Shown here: positions 59,801-64,000 of the stretch, piece after piece | Layout of the letters: each line of letters starts with the position of its first letter | Position numbering within the stretch: the first letter of the stretch is position 1 | Assembly (NCBI RefSeq): GCF_029784135.1 | Contig: NC_073746.1 | Coordinates: 241,732,307 to 241,796,306, forward strand | Direction: 5' to 3' | DNA from: Toxorhynchites rutilus septentrionalis | Taxonomy: Eukaryota > Arthropoda > Insecta > Diptera > Culicidae | Length of the DNA: 64,000 nucleotides | Position numbers and translations under genes: made by a program | Notes under the pieces: model-generated | Seen by the model: the letters and a program-made list of their open reading frames with translations, nothing else | Told to the model about the DNA's origin: nothing | Database searches by the model: none

Positions 59801-61592
59801 AACACATTTGAACTCAAAATGTTTTTTTGAAAACCTCAGTTGCAGTTGATATTGAGTGCAGTAGCAATGAGGATACAGATCTCGTGTATTGTTCTCGCGA
59901 AAACAAAAATGAATCATACATTACCCGCCTTCAACCCTTTCTACAAAACCACGAAAGGTAATCGATCCGTCAAGTTACAGCACAAGCTGCGTCATTCGGT
60001 CGAAAACTGAAGAAATTTTGTTCCGAAACGATTGCTATCGACAAGGCCACCCCTTCACACACCCTATTTGGTTCAGATTTTCTGATGCAGTTCTGAGGGG
60101 TTTTGGAACGTTATATTTGGGAGCCATGGAAATGTTATTTTGCTAAGAGATATCGAAAAACTCTTTGAATATTCAGCAACTTTGGTGTTTCAGTGTCGCT
60201 TTAGAAAGTGAGCAATCAACAGTGCAAGTCAATTCTGTGAGAATTTGCGCATTTTTTTGTTTTATTGTTTCGTTCGCACTCCCCACTCAGTGTAAGCATT
60301 TATTCTTCTGCCCTTGTCATTTATTCGCAGGTATCACTTCATAATTAGTAATGAAGGCCAAGGTGAAAGCTAATCAGTGTGTGAATGGAGGAAATGATCA
60401 ACATAGCCTGCAAAACCGTAGTTTCATAACTTGTATACTTGACAAAAATAAAAGAATTCATTAGAAAGAAATGCACATGCTACGGTGAGGGAGAATGAGA
60501 GGAACAATCAAGTTCGGACAAAATATATTAAAGTACAATGCTTAAGTGTAACAACCTTTTTCACTCAATCATTAAAGAAAACCGCTGTGGTTTTCATGAT
60601 GTACTAATTTTGCGATTTCCCAATTCGTTCAATAATAATACCGACACGTTCCTTCGATATACCCATATGGTTTGAGATATGCGGTTTAAACGTTTTTTTC
60701 TCACGTTTCCCGATCTATTAAAAATAGTAAAACTTGAAAAATATCATATTTTAAAGGTTCATGCGATAGTGAGATGTCATCCATATAAATCCATATAGAA
60801 CATGAGGGACCTGATTCTCGAATACACTTCAAGGGGGAAACGAAATGGAGTATATCCGCGATGATGTTGTAAGTTGTCGACATCTGGATACGAAATTAGT
60901 TATCCCCTATTAAAACTATCCTTATAATATAAAATCAACTTCAGATAAAATTTTGGTATAAGATTATTTTACCAAGTGAAGAAACAATGTTTTGATACCG
61001 AGAAGTTAATTTTCATTGATAATTATTATTTGAAAAGTGCTCATTCTGCTTGAGAACCCATTCTTATCCTTTATCCTAATCCTAATGATTTTATCCTAAT
61101 GTACCGTTCATTTCGTGAAGTGTATACGAGAATCAGGGCCGAGATATCGTGTACGCCAATTAAAAAAAAAACTTGTTTCGAAAAAAAACGCATTTGAAGT
61201 TCGTTGTTATGGCCGTACCCGTTTAGATACCGCATCACTAAAATGGCTCTAACTCGGTAAGTAATAGGATTTTTGATAAGTCCATTCTAGGGTATATTCT
61301 TGAATGCCGAAGCTACAGAAATATGAAGGATTTTTTTTTATTTTTCTCAAATTTCTAGACTAGAATACTGCCTTAATTCGCAGTGCTATAGCCCCAGTAC
61401 ACGTGTCTATGCTTTGGCATTCAAACTGCGCACGCTTGATAAGTATGAATTCTTCTTCCAAATGCACCCCGACGCTCTGCAAGCACATGTGCATTACATT
61501 CCAACCTCGTACGGACAAACAGTGCACTTACCCCTTTTCCTGGTCTTGATGCGTTGACCTGATAGTACTGGTCTTTCGGCTTTCTGACTCAT
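38884..61592 (-). CDS. kra: Krasavietz/BZW (eIF5-mimic protein)
   Basis: eIF5-mimic protein (BZW1/BZW2, 5MP), a cytosolic regulator of translation that binds eIF2 and eIF3 through its W2 domain and tightens start codon choice; fly kra also acts in axon guidance and memory. Nine coding exons on the minus strand: 61592-61532, 45650-45477, 45406-45306, 43425-43287, 43011-42710, 41850-41743, 41656-41437, 41364-41242 and 38909-38884. Phases agree throughout and the total is 1254 bp, or 417 aa, matching the roughly 420 aa of relatives. Markers: [92 protein letters not shown]2 box [42 protein letters not shown] and the acidic end [16 protein letters not shown]. Reading through the donor of exon 8 would give an early stop (GGTAAATAA); exon 9 restores the acidic tail. 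Intron 1 is 15,881 bp and packed with transposons. Confidence 0.96.
39951..40997 (+). mobile_element. Mariner element, degenerate
   Basis: Inverted repeats of about 28 bp: TTGGGTTGGGGAAAAAGAAA on the left and TAGGGATGGGGAAAAAGAAA on the right (reverse strand), next to TA. The plus strand reads a mariner transposase with stops: [65 protein letters not shown] (first catalytic Asp), [19 protein letters not shown] and [13 protein letters not shown] (second Asp). At least three in-frame stops and a frameshift; dead. It sits in the last kra intron. Confidence 0.85.
43426..45305. other. kra intron 3 contents
   Basis: This intron holds a hAT-like end CAGGGCTGGACAATTTCG at about 43812 with no partner found, a tRNA-derived SINE (44515-44665) and a plus-strand open frame of 87 codons at 44897-45160. 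That frame ([33 protein letters not shown]) is on the opposite strand to kra. It looks weakly protein-like but belongs to no family I recognise. Confidence 0.4.
44515..44665 (-). mobile_element. Feilai-like tRNA-derived SINE
   Basis: The minus strand starts GCTCCCGTGGCCGAATGGTTAG, in which TGGCCGAATGG fits pol III box A. GGGATCGGGTCCCG follows about 35 bp later as box B. Then TTTTTCGTCAAAGAAGTTTC continues, as in the mosquito Feilai family as I remember it. The 3' border and target duplication are not clear. Confidence 0.7.
45860..46879. other. kra intron 1, nothing recognised
   Basis: No exon or element with clear ends. Several short open frames exist, but none has protein-like features. 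Confidence 0.4.
46885..47656 (+). repeat. 5' LTR
   Basis: 772 bp, TG...CA termini. It contains a TATAAA-like GGCTATAAAAAGC at about 47021 and an AATAAA at about 47583, candidate promoter and polyadenylation signals. Same sequence as 52667-53438 by eye. Confidence 0.92.
47726..48465 (+). repeat. 46-bp tandem repeat array with GTGGA stem-loops
   Basis: Seventeen units; from about 47901 on they repeat every 46 bp. Each has AGGCA-GTGGA-TGCCT (5-bp stem, GTGGA loop) and the palindrome TTCGCGAA. The first two and the last units differ but keep the fold: CTC-GGCA-GTGGA-TGCC-A-GAG at 47726-47745, CTTCTC-A-GCA-GTGAA-TGC-GAGAAG at 47762-47785, and AGCA-GTGGA-TGCT at about 48455. It lies in the leader between the 5' LTR and the ORFs. 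Confidence 0.9.
48416..48805 (+). CDS. Small low-complexity ORF of the LTR element
   Basis: A 129-codon frame whose ATG lies in the last-but-one tandem unit ([11 protein letters not shown]). It continues into unique sequence with [17 protein letters not shown] and Ser-rich runs ([15 protein letters not shown]). There is no known domain. It ends GAA AAA CAG GTA TAG, where CAG|GTATAG could also be a splice donor leading to the PHD ORF downstream, so it may be the first exon of one longer protein. A gag-like role is possible but not shown. Confidence 0.4.
   Translation: MPKECIRFANFTKAVDAIYTHKYMLIQVPEGSYYKYDQLPQQHVVVELEARGSSSILGTIGETIARDTRNCQPAEPEASGGIRCSSTSIGTIRSDKNNPSQKVWTTQEPVGTSSSSSIPAPDELIEKQV
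48957..50543 (+). CDS. PHD-finger protein of the LTR element
   Basis: An uninterrupted 528-codon frame starting [20 protein letters not shown]. Residues 21-64 form a C4HC3 PHD finger: CHLC, CCEC, WFHLSC and WICVKC carry seven Cys and one His in PHD spacing. Such fingers usually read histone H3 tails or act as protein-protein modules. Residues about 103-185 hold a repeated motif PPPFR / PPPWNPDL / PPPWNPKL. An acidic Ser-Asp stretch ([10 protein letters not shown]) follows, then a Lys-rich helix [17 protein letters not shown] near 385-400. The remainder is Asn/Ser/Glu-rich. There is no protease, RT or integrase signature and no CCHC knuckle. Some insect BEL/Pao polyproteins, as I recall, begin with PHD-like fingers, so it may be a gag-region relic with lost pol, or a captured host module. 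The intact frame suggests selection or youth. Confidence 0.8.
   Translation: MENTYKMITTKYFTRNVKGHCHLCHESDEEQMIYCCECERWFHLSCTNLKQAPLTGDRWICVKCTDLEYNYSKKVRISDLIGILATSIYPSGWGNYYKEDMPTKPPPFRAISELHRRVNGNSESEFRNSEECHQLKMPPPWNPDLVDCRRKGNDSDDKVFESSKVTRLIAPPPWNPKLARYMRRKNDNSSESEDSDDEDKLEVIQVEMNEKLGDVSPQSGEDGCSFPVRKEPFKTISVAKRESDYENSLPAIGKTGIITDVWAVIEENTKTSTDRGIMAEKKKPCVMHEVRADEISANKEIADSNNGNAKNFKIEKLSINLQDPEWERPATGLIKNSVATVIVEQKIKYPTEKRFEEIEPPVAVEEVVLRNRTKILAKFYLKTKAWRKGFKKFLRSAKFIPKIGSQCKTKSVIIKMDDSSQDANIQFENSTNIEICVIEPPRKVAPEITPKELFINESSFLPRRNNSNNRKSYSVDNYSIGNLDKYCTPDYQYPRRRIKNDFHTVTTSYTIVPSLTKYDEEYSILQNL
51021..51651 (+). repeat. Second stem-loop array with GTGRN loops
   Basis: At least a dozen scattered hairpins. 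The best are CCTTCAGCAA-GTGAT-TTGCTGAAGG (51453-51477), TTTTAAGCAA-GTGAA-TTGCTTAAAA (51499-51523), CTCAGCAA-GTGGA-TTGCTGAG (51524-51544), CAGCAT-GTGAG-ATGCTG (51581-51597), TCAGTAA-GTGAA-TTGCTGA (51333-51351), TTCAGCA-AGTGAGC-TGCTGAA (51040-51060) and CTCAGCA-TGTGAGT-TGCTGAG (51631-51651). Stems differ from one another yet stay paired. Confidence 0.85.
52667..53438 (+). repeat. 3' LTR
   Basis: 772 bp, TG...CA, followed by the GGTTT target duplication. Preceded by TTTACGGGGTCCGGAA, a weak polypurine tract. Confidence 0.92.
53444..54890. other. kra intron 1, nothing firmly recognised
   Basis: A 154-codon plus frame at 53754-54218 lacks any domain and looks accidental. An inverted pair around GAAACGTCGAGATTTACTGT (about 54650) and AATAAATCTCGTTTCATGC (about 54765) is the trace of a small MITE; a related piece lies at 59775. 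Confidence 0.35.
54899..55862. mobile_element. TA-flanked MITE with GGGGWAGTGGGGGCA ends
   Basis: Left GGGGAAGTGGGGGCATAGTG and right (reverse strand) GGGGTAGTGGGGGCAAATTG form the inverted repeats, with TA on each side (54897-54898 and 55863-55864). AAAGTGGTCACCTAGTGGGG is repeated in tandem at about 55095-55150. No ORF. Confidence 0.7.
56957..57329. mobile_element. Pogo-like MITE, TA-flanked
   Basis: Left GAGGGGAACTTCGATATAAC and right (reverse strand) CAGGGTAACTTCGATATAAC. TA duplications at 56955-56956 and 57330-57331. 373 bp without an ORF. Ends of this type are common in pogo/Tigger relatives. Confidence 0.75.
57989..58872 (+). mobile_element. Solo LTR, 884 bp
   Basis: Starts TGTAAGAAATC, ends CAACTTTTACA, with an exact 5-bp target duplication GTTAG at 57984-57988 and 58873-58877. 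TATA box TATATAAAA at 58392-58400, AATAAA at 58416-58421. Two imperfect copies of a CCGTTCGT...GGAATTAGTGCGAAGGCAGT module follow at about 58620-58745. Unlike the LTRs at 46885 and 52667. Left by recombination between the two LTRs of a lost element. Confidence 0.85.
58935..59057. repeat. Imperfect 38-bp inverted repeat (hairpin)
   Basis: The left arm begins CTGAAAATCAATTATTATCT, and the right arm is its complement with two or three differences, spaced by about 45 bp. The arm sequence (GACGCTCCCCTAAACTC) is also found at 16845-16885, 18035-18075 and 36875-36915. Confidence 0.75.
59728..60806. other. kra intron 1, nothing recognised
   Basis: No exon or complete element. A fragment at 59770-59800 matches the small MITE trace at 54650. 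Confidence 0.4.
60807..61140. mobile_element. Short MITE with GGACCTGATTCTCG ends
   Basis: Left GGACCTGATTCTCGAATACA, right (reverse strand) GGCCCTGATTCTCGTATACA. Target duplication GAG at 60804-60806 and 61141-61143. Same family as 36631-36977. Confidence 0.85.
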
Positions 61593-64000
61593 ACAATAAG
61601 TTACTGCGCTCGTTGAATCACAACGTGGAAGGTGACGACAGTGGCATCAAATGATGAGCAGGAAAAGAAAAAAAAATGAATCAAAACAAAATTTATTATA
61701 GCAACAACTTTCAGAGTAGGACTACTCTTAAGAAAGGGTGAAAAAAGACAGTGACAGAGAGAAAGTATGACAAGGCCCCGATTCCATCACTTCCGCCTCA
61801 TTGACCGACACAAATTTACATTTACATTCTCAGTGCCAACTATGCGAATACCCAATCACTCACTCTTCGCTGACAAGATGCCCCTCGAAAATCGAACAAA
61901 GAAAACGCTCACACCCGGCAATAAAGTGGAGAATGATCCAATGTGGCGAGGCTGCGTGTTACAACCGAGCGGGGGGTAAATCTCTCGTATAACATAGCTA
62001 AGCACAGGCCTGTTTTACTCTGACAGTTTCCCAGCTTTTATCGGGATAACCACGAAAGGAACTGGACACCGAAGTTTTTATTCAATCCGTGGACCACGAC
62101 TGTCATACTAACATTGCACAGGGATGCGGAGATTTTTGCGTTTCCTTTCCTTTGTTGCGGTGGCAAAAAATTAAATCAACGTTAAACTTGCAAAGTGAAA
62201 GTTTTTGTGTCGTTCGCAACGCCGACTTTGCTTATGTGACTGATGAAAAGAGATGTTAAAAAGCAACAGTTCACCGGATTTCTCTTTTTTGAGCAAACAA
62301 AATGCGAGAGTGTGCCCCAAGCAAACATTAAAGACAAGACAAAAGGGCTACTTATAAGTATTTCAATCATTTGACGTTCAGCAAGTTTAACTCTCATATC
62401 CTTGCGGGAACGGATTATGATCACGCACAAGAGTTGTGCATTGAGTGAAGCACTCCAATGAAGGATAGCAAGAGATACCACTCTATTGAATTATCGAGTT
62501 AAAAGAATATCTTTTCAAGTCGGGCTGCATGCTAGATAGCTCAAAATATCGGAAATTATTGCATTGAAATTTAGAGCAGAAATAATAAAATGACGTTAAC
62601 GTTTTATCTGTCGACTACAACTAAAATATTTGCTTTACACTCATGTTGAGATAAATTTAAGTAGGACATTTGTCCTGAACGTATCAATCTGCTGGCCCAT
62701 ATTCGTGTTCTCGTTTCTACAAGGCCGTCGACAGTGTGGCAAAAAAAATCGGTCCATCTGATTCTCCGAATGATCATCAGCAATAATTAAATAACTTTCC
62801 GAAGAACAAATAACTGCTAAACACTTTATCAAATGTTGAGTCCTGCTCCCTACGATGAATACGCGAAACACAGAAAAACGAAGATAAAATGGTGTCTGAT
62901 GAGAGGTGGGTTCACACACCACGCATAACCATCTGCAAAGCAGGTCAGGTCAATGAGGTTGGGGAAATGGAACGTGAGCTAAAATAAAAGTGAGTACGAA
63001 AAAAAAAACAAAAAATATGGTGGTGACATACTTAGCGCTAAACTAAAAGAAAATAAGGAACGAAAGCTTACTTATTTACTGGTTTTCCACAAAAAGCACA
63101 GGTCCGAATTCGTGTAGATTCTTATGTGTTCTTTCCTTCCGGTTGCAGTACAAAAAATAAACTTAACCCAAAAACTAAAATATCACAATTTTTTGGTAGC
63201 ACTAGCAAAAAAAAGTGAAACAAATCTAAGAACTAACTCCTTGTGATGGGGCTGAAAACTTAACGTATTCGAGACTAGGAAACAAATTAGTTAACCAGTA
63301 GAAATAAAACAGAAAGCAAGTTCCGAGAAAAGTACACGGGTCTGCTCCGTCGATCCGCGCGTACGTCAAGAGAATTGAAAACGTGGAAAGTGTCGCGCCA
63401 TTCCGATTCGTCTCTGTACCGCACTTCGACAGCCATCGAATAGAAATTTCTCCTTGGAAGTATGCGTAGGAGTGCACAACTATACACACAGCACCGAAAC
63501 CGTTTCACTCACACACTGAACACCATAGTTCAATTAATGGGATACGGTACACTCCTATACAAACTCACCCATGTTAACGGTAGTCGTCTATCTCAAAAAG
63601 AAGCTATCAAAATTTATGTGAAAAAAAAAAGTTGATCGATGAAGCAAATCCGGAATATTCTCGATTGTATTGGAACTTGGTTGAATCATTTCAATGTTTT
63701 GCCCATAGGTAAGGCGAACTACAAAAAATTAAACATGGACTATCGAAAATGTCGAAATGTTACGAAATTTCTTCGATGATACTTCAACTAATAAAGTGAA
63801 CTGTGATAGGAAAATGATTTTGAAAGTTGGAAAGGACGGCACTTTCCCCAGTTTGCTAACTTTACTTACAGATAATTTGATTTAGAATAACTCGCAGAGA
63901 GCAACTGTGTATATATCTAACGAGGGAAGAAGTCACACAACACAACCGACTACTGCACACACCACGCGATGATTAATGAAAGAACTCCGTCCGCAGTTTC
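61593..64000. other. Upstream region of kra
   Basis: Lies 5' of the kra start codon on the minus strand and should hold its 5' UTR and promoter. No TATA box or first non-coding exon could be placed with confidence, and no other gene or element with ends was seen. Homopolymer A runs occur at 61660, 63000 and 63620. Confidence 0.4.

Overview
The window looks like the genome of a culicine mosquito, probably Aedes. Fly-type genes with small introns sit in a sea of repeats: a Feilai-like tRNA-derived SINE, LOA-type non-LTR debris, many short TIR elements, Tc1/mariner relatives, a Helitron array, a Transib element and LTR elements. The species call is inference from repeat style and gene content. 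No bacterial or viral gene was seen.

Four host genes could be built exon by exon. On the minus strand at 6912-9470 are the first four coding exons of an ASCC3-type Ski2-like helicase. The gene leaves the window on the left, so 1-6911 is probably its intron, filled with a SINE, a hAT element and non-LTR fragments. At 18472-20075 (+) is a complete VIPAS39/SPE-39 (Vps16B) gene, and convergent to it at 20493-21343 (-) is a complete CutC gene. From 61592 down to 38884 (-) is krasavietz/BZW (eIF5-mimic protein), nine coding exons giving 417 aa, with a first intron of 15.9 kb that swallowed a whole LTR retrotransposon and several MITEs. A broken beta-spectrin fragment lies at 15443-16798.

Layout: 1-6900 ASCC3 intron with repeats; 6912-9470 ASCC3 exons; 9471-15440 no gene seen, repeat fragments; 15443-18351 spectrin pseudogene and hAT copy; 18472-21343 Vps16B and CutC; 21420-26230 unrecognised broken ORF, MITE, Helitron array and a Tc1 remnant; 26236-35854 a nest of transposons (a 3-bp-TSD element holding a Transib, which holds a pogo-like element and a retroelement fragment, plus a MITE); 36000-38880 mariner debris; 38884-61592 kra and its introns; 61593-64000 kra upstream region.

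The most unusual object is the LTR retrotransposon at 46885-53438. Its 772-bp LTRs show no difference by eye, it has a 5-bp TSD and a PHD-finger ORF, and no pol gene was found. It carries two arrays of stem-loops, one before and one after the ORF, in which the loop (GTGRN) stays constant while the stem bases change in compensating pairs. Other notable points are a Transib with CACTATG ends and roughly 0.5-kb terminal inverted repeats, several TIR families sharing GGCCTGATTC-type ends with 3-bp target duplications, and a sequence core shared between hAT and 3-bp-TSD elements.
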